64,000 nucleotides of DNA, taken from the NCBI RefSeq assembly GCF_022568815.1, contig NZ_JAKZHX010000001.1, forward strand, positions 62,001-126,000, in the 5' to 3' direction. Position 1 is the first letter of the stretch, and every line of letters starts with the position of its first letter. Shown in pieces: positions 21,591 through 29,200 of the stretch. Both the position numbers and the translations under genes were made by a program. This stretch comes from Undibacterium paludis (GTDB lineage: Bacteria > Pseudomonadota > Gammaproteobacteria > Burkholderiales > Burkholderiaceae_D). The notes beneath the pieces were generated by a model. That model did not search any database. It was not told the origin of the DNA and saw only the letters and a list, made by a program, of their open reading frames with translations.

Positions 21591-21848
21591 TCAGTTGCAA
21601 CCACAGCCGCCGCCGCCAACACCGGCGCCGCCGCTTGCTGCTTCCTTGCTGGTGTACATGTGTTCGGAGAAGCGGGCAGCCAGCCTGTCTTCTTCAAAAG
21701 TCATCGCAGGTTTTGCCAGCATGCCTTTTTCCCAGGCTTGCACCTGTTTGAAGGGAGTCAACTGGCTGCAGGCGCTCAGACTGCTCATTGCCATACCTAG
21801 CAAACTCAGGCCTGCCAGGCGTATCAGGGACAGGTGTTTCTTGCTCAT
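21591..21848 (-). CDS. DUF4266 small lipoprotein with Gly-rich CGC tail
   Basis: 85 aa. A lipoprotein signal ends at the lipobox-like LSAC-S. The middle (QAWEKGMLAKPAM) is the DUF4266 core. The C-terminus is a glycine run closing with GGGGCGCN. The start overlaps the TlpA stop as ATGA, so translation is coupled. Its product probably sits at the outer membrane and may bind metal or exchange thiols through the CGC tail; this is inference. The same three-gene neighbourhood (TlpA, DUF4266, DUF3570) supports a shared role. Confidence 0.85.
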   Translation of the reverse strand: MSKKHLSLIRLAGLSLLGMAMSSLSACSQLTPFKQVQAWEKGMLAKPAMTFEEDRLAARFSEHMYTSKEAASGGAGVGGGGCGCN

Positions 21849-22363
21849 TTTGCAGACCCCAGTAAAGATTTGATTTTGTTTTCCAGCTCTTCTTTATCGC
21901 TTTCCCTGAAACCGCTATGCTCATGAACCAGCTTGCCGTCCTGGTCTATCAGGAAGCTGCTGGGCATGCCCTTCACGCCATAGCTGCGCGGGGTAGCGCC
22001 AGCGGGGTCAAAAGCAACCACAAAACGTGCCGGTGTGGTGTTGAGAAAGTTTTTGGCGTCTTCATTCTTACTGTCCAGATTCACCGCGATGATCTGCAAA
22101 CCACGCGCACCGTACTTGCTTTGCAATTCATTCATCCATGGAAAAGACTGGCGGCAAGGGCCGCACCAGGATGCCCAGAAATCCAGGTAAACCAGCTTGC
22201 CCTGGTACTTCGACAGCTTGACAGTAGCTTCACTGCCATTGAGTTCAAAAGCCGGCGCCGGCTTGCCCTTGTCCAGGGCATGGGCCTGAACAACCACAAG
22301 CAAGCCGACCACCAAGGTACTGGCAAGCGTCTTGATCTTTTTAGGTTTAAAAAATGTATTCAT
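21845..22363 (-). CDS. TlpA-family thioredoxin-like protein, periplasmic
   Basis: 172 aa with a signal peptide ending at AHA-L (residue ~29). It has a thioredoxin fold with WCGPC (66-70) and a cis-proline segment GMPSSFLID. TlpA/ResA-type proteins reduce disulfides in exported proteins, often during cytochrome c or copper-site assembly. It overlaps the DUF4266 gene by 4 nt. The upstream gene encodes a cytochrome c domain, which would need reduced CxxCH cysteines, and DsbD encoded nearby could keep this protein reduced. Its specific partner is unknown. Confidence 0.9.
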   Translation of the reverse strand: MNTFFKPKKIKTLASTLVVGLLVVVQAHALDKGKPAPAFELNGSEATVKLSKYQGKLVYLDFWASWCGPCRQSFPWMNELQSKYGARGLQIIAVNLDSKNEDAKNFLNTTPARFVVAFDPAGATPRSYGVKGMPSSFLIDQDGKLVHEHSGFRESDKEELENKIKSLLGSAK

Positions 22364-22411
22364 GGTTCATCCGATGTGTATGTCGTAACTGGTTGCTCTT
22401 CCTCGCAGCCT

Positions 22412-22439
22412 GCAAGGGAATGGCAGATGCCTCCCTTGC
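22412..22439. other. Intergenic inverted repeat
   Basis: An 8-bp perfect stem (gcaaggga / tcccttgc) encloses a 12-nt loop in the 96-bp gap between the cytochrome/ASH gene and tlpA. No T-run follows on the minus strand, so it may be an mRNA-processing or stability element rather than a terminator. Confidence 0.35.
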
Positions 22440-22459
22440 CAGTTGCATTCGACGAAAGA

Positions 22460-24658
22460 TCAGACTTGCGCCTTGTTTGCAATTTGTCGCACCTGACGAC
22501 GACGCCAGATCAGCACGGCTGCCGCCAGCAAGACCAGTACGGCCAGCATGGGATCATTGCCATCCTGTATGGATGTGCAACCGCCGCCACCGCTGTTGCT
22601 GACAACGTTGGCGCTTTGCACTACCGGTATGGCTGCTGTTGCCGCACCTGTCAGCGCCAGTGTCAGGTTAGTGGCCGCATCATTGGTCTGTATGCTGGCG
22701 CTGCCATTCGCAGTGCCGGTGACAGCCGGATTGAATTGAATCGTCAAACCGCAAGATGCACCTGCCTGCAAGACAAAAGGCAGCGCCGGGCAGGCAGCGG
22801 TATCCGCGCTGGCTGCAATAGAGAATGCGCCGCTGAAACCCAGACTGTTCAGGCTGACGGCGCTTGAACCTGTATTGCTGATGACAAAGCGTTTGCTGAC
22901 TGCGCTTGAGCCCAATGTGACAGAACCAAAATCAAAAGACTGTGGACTGACACTGAGCGATGCGGTATTGCTCGCCACTGCGACGCCATTACCGAGCAGG
23001 TTCAGACTGAGTTGTGCACCGCTATCCGTCACCAGCAAGACATCGGCACTGCGCTTGCCGGCTGCTCCAGGTTTGAAGCTGGTCTCTATCGTGCAACTGC
23101 CGGCGGGGCTGACGCTGACATTACCGGCACATGTGCCACCCAATACGAAATCATTCAACTGACTGCCACTCAATACCAGGGACGTGATTTTCAGAGCTGC
23201 GGTACCGGTATTGCTCAAACTGGTGGAATGGACTGCCGACGTTTTACCCACCTGCGTGTCGGCAAAGCTGATGGGGCCAGCTTCTGACAATACGGGCCTG
23301 GCCGAGGCTTTTGCCGTACCCGTGCCACTGACAGCAAGCTGCGTGTTACCGGCATTGCTCGCCACCAGCAGGTTGGCGGTCACATCCCCCTCGGCAACAG
23401 GGCTAAAATTGACGACCACATTGCAACTTGCCGCCACCGCCAGAGTATTGGCGCAAGTGCTTCCTGCCGCTACTGAAGCCACTGAGAAAGCAGCATTGCC
23501 ACTGATAGTGATGGAGCTGATGTTCAGTATGACGTTACCTGTGTTTGTCAGTGTAATAGTCTTGCCTGTACTGCTTGCCAGGGTTTGCGACCCGAAAGCC
23601 AATACGGTCGGTGCAGCAGTCAGCACCGGGGTCGCTGCCGTGGCGCTGGCGGTCAGGTTGATGACCGTGCTGCCATTACTGGCGTTGGATGCATTTGAAG
23701 CGATATTGATCGTCGCAGCAAAACTGCCAGCCGTGCCTGACTGTGCCTGTGCAGTGACGGTACAACTGCCGCCCGCAGCAAGTGGTGTGCCGGTACTGCA
23801 AGTGCCGCCGAGCTTGAAAATGGCAGCATTGCTGCCAGCCAGACTGATGCCGCTGAAGTTCAGGGCTGCCTGACCGCTATTGCTGACCGTGACAGTCTGT
23901 ACCGCAGATTGCGTATTGACCAGCACGGCAGCAAAATTGATACTGCTGGCAGACAAGGCAATACTGGGCAAGGGCAAGGCATTGCCGGTACCGCTGAGGC
24001 TGGCCGTACTGCTGCCACCCGTTCCATTGTGGCTGATCACCAAAGAAGCAGCACGTGCACCGGAGGTCGCTGGCTTGAAGCCGACCTGGACGGTGCAACT
24101 GGCGCCCGCATTGACGCTGCCGCCGCTGGCACAGCTGCCACCACTGATGCTGAAGTCGCCGACATTGGCGCCGGTGATACTGATATTGCTGATATTCAGA
24201 CTGGCTGTACCTGTATTGCTCAGGGTGGCAGCCAGGGCATCAGAATTCTGCCCCACACTGGTGCCGCCAAAACTCAGACTGGCTGGAGACAAGGTGGCGA
24301 CGGGCCCGGCGGTCACACCGGGATTACCGATATAGGCTGCCAGGTCGGCTATTTCGGCTGTGCTGAATTTGCCATTATAAAGTGAACCCATGCCGCCCTT
24401 GTTGGCAGCCCAGGAACTGCTGATCACTGTCGGACTGTTCGCGCCGCGCAAAATGCCGTTCACATTCAGAGCCGGGCTGGCACCGTGACAGGCTGTACAA
24501 CTGGTCCCGCCACCGGTCGGGCCGTTCAGATACAGGGTCTTGCCATTGAGGGCATCAGCAGCAGAGGCAGTGCCGGATAAAAAGACTGCGCTGGCATAGA
24601 GGGCAATACAACTGGCCCGGCCCAGTGACTGGAAGAGTCGCGATTGCAAGCTGTTCAT
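22460..24658 (-). CDS. Cytochrome c plus ASH-repeat surface protein with JDVT-CTERM tail
   Basis: 732 aa from the ATG at 24658 (AGGAA 5 nt upstream; the open frame starts further up at a TTG). Signal peptide to ~33. A small cytochrome c domain has CTACH at 54-58 and a possible axial Met at ~90 (GGMGSLY). Five immunoglobulin-like 'choice-of-anchor D'/ASH repeats follow, each opening like LSFGxxxVGxxS and containing LSNTGT. The C-terminus has SGGGGCT, a hydrophobic helix and RRR, which is the JDVT-CTERM sorting signal. It should be exported, then processed at the membrane. The adjacent upstream gene encodes the matching protease. An extracellular or periplasmic electron-transfer role is possible. 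Confidence 0.88.
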   Translation of the reverse strand: MNSLQSRLFQSLGRASCIALYASAVFLSGTASAADALNGKTLYLNGPTGGGTSCTACHGASPALNVNGILRGANSPTVISSSWAANKGGMGSLYNGKFSTAEIADLAAYIGNPGVTAGPVATLSPASLSFGGTSVGQNSDALAATLSNTGTASLNISNISITGANVGDFSISGGSCASGGSVNAGASCTVQVGFKPATSGARAASLVISHNGTGGSSTASLSGTGNALPLPSIALSASSINFAAVLVNTQSAVQTVTVSNSGQAALNFSGISLAGSNAAIFKLGGTCSTGTPLAAGGSCTVTAQAQSGTAGSFAATINIASNASNASNGSTVINLTASATAATPVLTAAPTVLAFGSQTLASSTGKTITLTNTGNVILNISSITISGNAAFSVASVAAGSTCANTLAVAASCNVVVNFSPVAEGDVTANLLVASNAGNTQLAVSGTGTAKASARPVLSEAGPISFADTQVGKTSAVHSTSLSNTGTAALKITSLVLSGSQLNDFVLGGTCAGNVSVSPAGSCTIETSFKPGAAGKRSADVLLVTDSGAQLSLNLLGNGVAVASNTASLSVSPQSFDFGSVTLGSSAVSKRFVISNTGSSAVSLNSLGFSGAFSIAASADTAACPALPFVLQAGASCGLTIQFNPAVTGTANGSASIQTNDAATNLTLALTGAATAAIPVVQSANVVSNSGGGGCTSIQDGNDPMLAVLVLLAAAVLIWRRRQVRQIANKAQV

Positions 24659-24681
24659 AGAGTTTCCTGTCAAGTTTCTTG

Positions 24682-25053
24682 TTAAATAAAAAAGCAAAGG
24701 TTCAGAAATACGGAATTAAAAAAACTGTGAACCAGGGCGCAGATACGCCAGTCCTTTTTCCACAGATACAGCAGTCCCAGCAGCAAACCTGGAACAAAAA
24801 CCAGGCTGGCGGACAGGTAACCTGAGCGCAGATGCAAGAGGCTGAAAGCCAGGGCAGCCAGCAAAACCACCGCTGCCTGCCGCCACCTGCCCCGCCCGGA
24901 CCATCGCATCAACTGATGTTGCAGGCCGGCACGGATAATCCATTCTTCCAGTACCGGCCCCAACAGCAGCAAACGCAATACCGTCAGCCAGGTCAGTGGA
25001 AAAACGGCATTGCTGCAAAAATTGCTGTAAAAACTGTCCGGGCCAAATTGCAT
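24682..25053 (-). CDS. mrtJ: CPBP-type glutamic intramembrane protease, MrtJ-like
   Basis: 123 aa, mostly hydrophobic. The three CPBP/Abi motifs are present: EEWIIR (36-41, EExxxR), FSLLH (70-74, FxxxH) and HSFFN (109-113, HxxxN). This is the active site of glutamic intramembrane proteases. The protein is short for the family but keeps all catalytic residues. It lies 23 bp upstream of a gene whose product ends in a JDVT-CTERM signal, exactly the pairing described for MrtJ, the dedicated processing enzyme. No strong ribosome site precedes the ATG, and an in-frame stop two codons upstream excludes an earlier start. Confidence 0.82.
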   Translation of the reverse strand: MQFGPDSFYSNFCSNAVFPLTWLTVLRLLLLGPVLEEWIIRAGLQHQLMRWSGRGRWRQAAVVLLAALAFSLLHLRSGYLSASLVFVPGLLLGLLYLWKKDWRICALVHSFFNSVFLNLCFFI

Positions 25054-25407
25054 GTATCAAAAAATCATGTGGTCAAACATCGACAGATTGCAGATGGACA
25101 AAAAACCGTGCACCATCATCGCCATATCCCTGTCGTGACATGGCGGTAAAATTCACAGGTCAATACTGAACCGGCCCGAACAGGTTCAAAAGAAAATGCA
25201 GATTGTTGAAAAAAAATCGATAAAAAAATAAATCCGGAAAATTTCAATTTTCTTTGAACCTTCTGTATGACATCCGGTATTCACAGCCAGGATGTCAACA
25301 AAGAAGTACAGCAAACCAGACAATTGCACGTCGGATAAAAGCTGAGAAAGCAGGAGTGGCGTATCAAACAATATGACAAGGGCACCACGAATGGTGAGGC
25401 GTCTGAG
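25054..25407. promoter_or_regulatory. Divergent promoter region between mrtJ and the ECF sigma gene
   Basis: 354 bp with no gene recognised. It must carry the promoters of the mrtJ block (minus) and of the sigma operon (plus). A small inverted repeat GAACC...GGTTC lies around 25168-25187. The centre, 25190-25260, is AT-rich. I cannot assign an ECF-type -35/-10 pair with confidence. Confidence 0.3.
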
Positions 25408-25941
25408 GTGGAACTTATACAATTGATATCAAGGGCGGACCGTAGCGCCTTTGAGGTCTTGTATCGCGCCTACTTCCAGCGTCTGAGCCGCTTTCTCTCC
25501 AGTGCCTTTCATAATTCGCGTCTGATAGAAGAAGTGATCAACGAAACCATGTTTGTCGTCTGGCAAAAAGCGGATACCTATAACCATGCGTCCAAGGTTT
25601 CGACCTGGATATTTGCGATTGCCTACAGACAGGCATTGAAGGCCATCAACCAGTCAGACGAGCCGGTCGACAACGAGGTGGGACAGGAACTGGACAATGA
25701 AGAAAATGAGCCTGAGCAACAACTGTCCCGGCTGCAACTGGGCCAGTTGATACAAGGCGCGCTCAAGTCTTTACCGTTTGAGCAACGCATCGTTGTCAGC
25801 CTGACTTATTTTCATGACATGGGTTATCAGGAAATTGCTGAAATGATCAACTGCCCGGTCAATACGGTCAAAACCCGCATGTTCCATGCGCGCCTGAAAT
25901 TGAAGAACATGCTTTCCCTTCATATGGGAGTTACAGAATGA
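25408..25941 (+). CDS. ECF RNA polymerase sigma factor
   Basis: 177 aa, starting at GTG with GAGG 8 nt upstream. Region 2 spans about residues 10-75 (FEVLYRAYFQRLSRFL, then MFVVWQKADTY) and region 4 about 115-170 (LKSLPFEQRIVVSLTYF and the helix-turn-helix MGYQEIAEMINCPVNTVKTRMFHARLKL). This is the minimal two-domain ECF type. It overlaps the anti-sigma gene by ATGA. The likely regulon includes its own operon (anti-sigma, subtilase, porin). The signal is not known. Confidence 0.92.
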   Translation: MELIQLISRADRSAFEVLYRAYFQRLSRFLSSAFHNSRLIEEVINETMFVVWQKADTYNHASKVSTWIFAIAYRQALKAINQSDEPVDNEVGQELDNEENEPEQQLSRLQLGQLIQGALKSLPFEQRIVVSLTYFHDMGYQEIAEMINCPVNTVKTRMFHARLKLKNMLSLHMGVTE

Positions 25942-26723
25942 ACCAGCCAGCAATGAATAAACACCCAGCCAGTGAAGACACGCATCGTGCGATACAAGAG
26001 TTGTTACCCTGGTTTGCCGCCAACAGCCTGACCAGACAGGAAAAAGACATGTTGCAGCAGCACCTGGCATCCTGCACCCAGTGTCAGTCAGAACTGGCGT
26101 GGCATCAGGCCTTGCGTGAACATGAACCGCAAGCGGCGATCATGCCTGATGTCGATGCAGCCTTTGCAAAATTGTTGCCGCGCCTGCCGCCGGAAGTACA
26201 GTCTGCCAGACAAACGGAATTACCAGTAGAGTTGCAGGCAGGATCGCAGGCGGGGTCTGTATTAAAAACAAAAACAGTAGTTGACCAACCGGCTCCAGGC
26301 TGGCTGGCAAGCCTGAAGTCAAGATTAAAAGAATACCTGCAACAACCGGGCCGGGACTGGGCCATGGCAACCATAGCCTGCCAGTTTGTACTGATTGCGG
26401 GACTGGGCTTGGGGCTGGTATTCCAGTATAGTGAGCAAGATGGCAGAAACCATGAGTACCGCGCCCTCAGTGCTGCATCGGGCATGGAAAGCGTCAGGCA
26501 TGCTGATGGTGATATTGCAGTCAGCTTCAAACCTTCCGCGACAATACGCGAAATACAAAAGAGCCTGCATGCCAGCGGAGCCAGGATAATCGACGGACCA
26601 ACCATCGCAGATGTCTATATACTCAGCGTACCGACAGAGCAGTACCAGCAGGCATTGCAGACCCTGAGCGCCGAAGCACATGTCGCCTCGGTCGCCTCAC
26701 TGAAAACCGGTGCAACAAAATGA
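25938..26723 (+). CDS. Anti-sigma factor, zinc-finger type, membrane-anchored
   Basis: 261 aa. The N-terminal segment LLPWFAANSL and QQHLASCTQC (H-x3-C-x2-C) form the anti-sigma domain that clamps the ECF sigma factor. One membrane span lies near 145-168 (CQFVLIAGLGLGLVFQY). The C-terminal ~80 residues are extracytoplasmic and contain IREIQKSLHASGARIIDGP, similar in style to prodomain-like folds seen beside subtilases. Overlaps of 4 nt at both ends (ATGA) tie it to the sigma factor and to the protease. The signal may be sensed through the outer domain. Confidence 0.88.
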   Translation: MNQPAMNKHPASEDTHRAIQELLPWFAANSLTRQEKDMLQQHLASCTQCQSELAWHQALREHEPQAAIMPDVDAAFAKLLPRLPPEVQSARQTELPVELQAGSQAGSVLKTKTVVDQPAPGWLASLKSRLKEYLQQPGRDWAMATIACQFVLIAGLGLGLVFQYSEQDGRNHEYRALSAASGMESVRHADGDIAVSFKPSATIREIQKSLHASGARIIDGPTIADVYILSVPTEQYQQALQTLSAEAHVASVASLKTGATK

Positions 26724-28021
26724 AGCTGCGCTTATCTATCTCTTTCAACATACTGCCAGGTTTTCTCATGGCTTGCCTGCTCGCCGCTACGTCGGCGATT
26801 GCAGCCATACCCAATGATGACACGACCGCCCCACAGCAGGTGCAGCAGGCCGCCGTTGCAGAACGCCAGTTACTGGTCATGCTGCGCATGCCTGCCCCCC
26901 ATTATCGCCCTGATGTATCTTATGGTGGCAGCTATAAGAATGATATTACCGAAATCGCCAGACGCCGCCTGGCGGAAGAACTGGCTGGCAAATATGGCTT
27001 GAAAGTCATTGATAACTGGCCCATGCCCGCACTCAACATCAATTGCTATGTGATGCAGGCCGGCGAACATATTTCGCTGGAACAGGCCATCAGGCAATTG
27101 AACCAGGACCCGCAAATAGAATGGGCCCAGCCACTCAATACCTTCACCGCGCAATCAACCACACAGCCTGCCCTGTCACCTGCCGATGCCGGTCTGCAAG
27201 GCATGCAACTGGTTCAAAAATACTGGCAACTCAATGATGTCCATAAACTGGCTACCGGACGTAATGTACTGGTGGCCGTGATTGATAGCGGCATTGATAC
27301 CGGCCACCCAGACCTGCAAGGCCAGGTGCCAGTCAGGGAGAATTTTGTTGATGGCAATCCTTATCTGCCAGAAATACATGGCACAGGCGTAGCCGGCATC
27401 ATTGCCGCCCATCCGGATAGCAAGGGCATCACGGGCGTCGCTCCCGGCGCCCGCCTGATGGCTTTACGCGCCTGCTGGCAAGAAAAAAATGGCAGCACCA
27501 GTTGTAACAGCTTTACCCTGGGCAAAGCCATCAACTATGCAATCCTGAACCATGCCCAGGTCATCAATCTCAGTCTGTCCGGTCCTGACGATCCCTTGTT
27601 GCGCAAGTTGATAGATCTCGCCAATGCACGCGGTATCAAGGTGACAGGTGCTGTCGATTCAAGAAAAAGCGATGGCGGCTTCCCTGCTTCACATCCTGCC
27701 GTATTTGCCGTGTCCAACCAGCCTGAAAGTGGTATGCCGGACAAGAAAATACTGATTGCGCCCGGTATTGACATCCCTACGACAGCCTTGCATTCACGCT
27801 GGAATTTTGTCAGTGGCGCATCCTATTCGACTGCCCATATTTCTGGCATGATGGCGCTCTTAAGTGAGCTGCAACCGACGATCAAGCCGGTGAAAATACG
27901 CGATGGCATCATCATGCGCAACAGGCAGGATGATGACGTCAGGCTGAGTGGCAATATCGATTTTTGCGCCAGCATGAAACAACTGTCCGGACGATGTGCA
28001 TGCGTCTGCAAGAAAGATTAA
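26720..28021 (+). CDS. S8 subtilisin-like serine peptidase, secreted
   Basis: 433 aa with signal peptide (cleavage near AIAA). An N-terminal inhibitor-like region spans ~45-140. The catalytic triad is D189 (VIDSGID), H220 (EIHGTGVAG) and S368 (SGASYSTAHISG). The usual oxyanion-hole Asn within an AAGN motif is not seen; the aligned segment reads GAVDSRKSDGG. This may lower or alter activity. The C-terminus is Cys-rich (CACVCKKD). The start overlaps the anti-sigma stop as ATGA. A subtilase coded with sigma/anti-sigma may cleave the anti-sigma factor or a surface substrate; that is inference. Confidence 0.88.
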   Translation: MKLRLSISFNILPGFLMACLLAATSAIAAIPNDDTTAPQQVQQAAVAERQLLVMLRMPAPHYRPDVSYGGSYKNDITEIARRRLAEELAGKYGLKVIDNWPMPALNINCYVMQAGEHISLEQAIRQLNQDPQIEWAQPLNTFTAQSTTQPALSPADAGLQGMQLVQKYWQLNDVHKLATGRNVLVAVIDSGIDTGHPDLQGQVPVRENFVDGNPYLPEIHGTGVAGIIAAHPDSKGITGVAPGARLMALRACWQEKNGSTSCNSFTLGKAINYAILNHAQVINLSLSGPDDPLLRKLIDLANARGIKVTGAVDSRKSDGGFPASHPAVFAVSNQPESGMPDKKILIAPGIDIPTTALHSRWNFVSGASYSTAHISGMMALLSELQPTIKPVKIRDGIIMRNRQDDDVRLSGNIDFCASMKQLSGRCACVCKKD

Positions 28022-28071
28022 ATGTCCGACCTGAACGACATCACGGCATATCAACAGGAACAGGTAGCGAA

Positions 28072-28794
28072 TTGCGCCGACAGCTATTGATACCCCGTCC
28101 CTGGTTATTCACCCTGGCAACTGCCTCACTGGTATCGCTGCTGTGCCTGCCTGCCGGCATGGCGCAGGCGCAGACCAGCGGCAGCGTCGCTATCGTTTCT
28201 GATTACGTGTATCGCGGCATTTCGCTGACGAATGATAAACCGGCCTTGCAGTTCAACCTGGTCTACGACGCGCCGCAAGGCTGGTATGGTGGATTGTTCG
28301 CAACCCAGATGGCCGCGTCGGATAACCAGACCAGGATACGTTACATAGCCTACGGCGGCTACTCGCAAACCCTGCCCTCCGGCCTGAACTGGGAGCTGGG
28401 TGCCAATCAATTCCTGATGCCCCAGGACAGCAGCACCAATTACTCAGAAGTGTATGCAGGCTTGGGTTTTGAGCGTCTCAGCGCAAAAATCCATTATTCA
28501 CCCAATTACCTGAGAGCCAACAACAAGAATATCTATCTTGATCTTGGTGCAACCTATCCTGTCACCGATATGCTTGATGCCTTTGTCCACATCGGCTTTT
28601 CGAGATTGCTGCCCGCCACGATCTACGACAGCAGGGCCACCCGTTGCGACGCCATGCTGGGCTTGAACTTGCATCAGGCAGAGTGGACCCTTAGACTGGG
28701 CAGAACCGTGCAATGCGGCAATCAGAAAACAGCTAACCCATATGCAACGGCTTTTCAGGCCGCTACCGTTTTGAGCATTATTCGGGCTTTTTGA
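28072..28794 (+). CDS. TorF-like putative porin / outer-membrane barrel
   Basis: 240 aa if translation starts at the TTG at 28072 (AGG 7 nt upstream), which gives a compact signal peptide ending AQAQ. ATGs at 27994 and 28000 are in frame but lie inside the subtilase gene, so the start is uncertain. The mature part begins GSVAIVSDYVYRGISLTNDKPALQ, split here only for reference as SDYVYRGISLT, the hallmark of the TorF/Gcw_chp family. Alternating amphipathic strands follow. It is the fourth gene of the sigma-factor cluster. The role as a channel is inferred from family. Confidence 0.8.
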   Translation: MRRQLLIPRPWLFTLATASLVSLLCLPAGMAQAQTSGSVAIVSDYVYRGISLTNDKPALQFNLVYDAPQGWYGGLFATQMAASDNQTRIRYIAYGGYSQTLPSGLNWELGANQFLMPQDSSTNYSEVYAGLGFERLSAKIHYSPNYLRANNKNIYLDLGATYPVTDMLDAFVHIGFSRLLPATIYDSRATRCDAMLGLNLHQAEWTLRLGRTVQCGNQKTANPYATAFQAATVLSIIRAF

Positions 28795-29200
28795 ATGGCA
28801 ACTTGCCAGGTCCAGGTGATTATGCACAATGACTGAACTTCAGGTTCTGCACAGACCAGGTCTTGTCATTTAACTTTTTACAATAAAATTGTATTTTGTG
28901 ATGCACATCACATTATTTAAATAAAATTTCAATAACAATTCCGCATGGAAAAAATGCAGCTGATGTGCAATCAGCTTTTCTGTTTAAAAGCAATTTCTTT
29001 CCTTTTCAAATGCATGTGGTGTGCTATGGCATCGGTCGAAACAACAAACGGAAAATGAACCCCGCCGGCAAAAAGATGTCAATACGGCAGCAATAATGAG
29101 AGTAATGGCTGGACAATCCCGCCCCGAGGACGAACCCGTCTGTGGCGACAAGACAATTGTGCATCAAGAGAAGATCAACCAATTCAACAGCGGATCATAA
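28795..29200. promoter_or_regulatory. Intergenic region upstream of the HAF-repeat gene
   Basis: 406 bp without a gene. The part 28870-28945 is strongly AT-rich and contains a perfect CRP-type site listed separately. The HAF-repeat gene at 29201 is the only candidate target downstream. No clear terminator for the sigma cluster was found. Confidence 0.4.
28897..28912. promoter_or_regulatory. CRP/FNR-type operator TGTGA-N6-TCACA
   Basis: The 16-mer TGTGATGCACATCACA matches the palindromic consensus of CRP-family regulators at all ten conserved positions. It lies about 290 bp before the HAF-repeat gene in an AT-rich stretch. The regulator that would bind it is not in this window. Confidence 0.55.
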
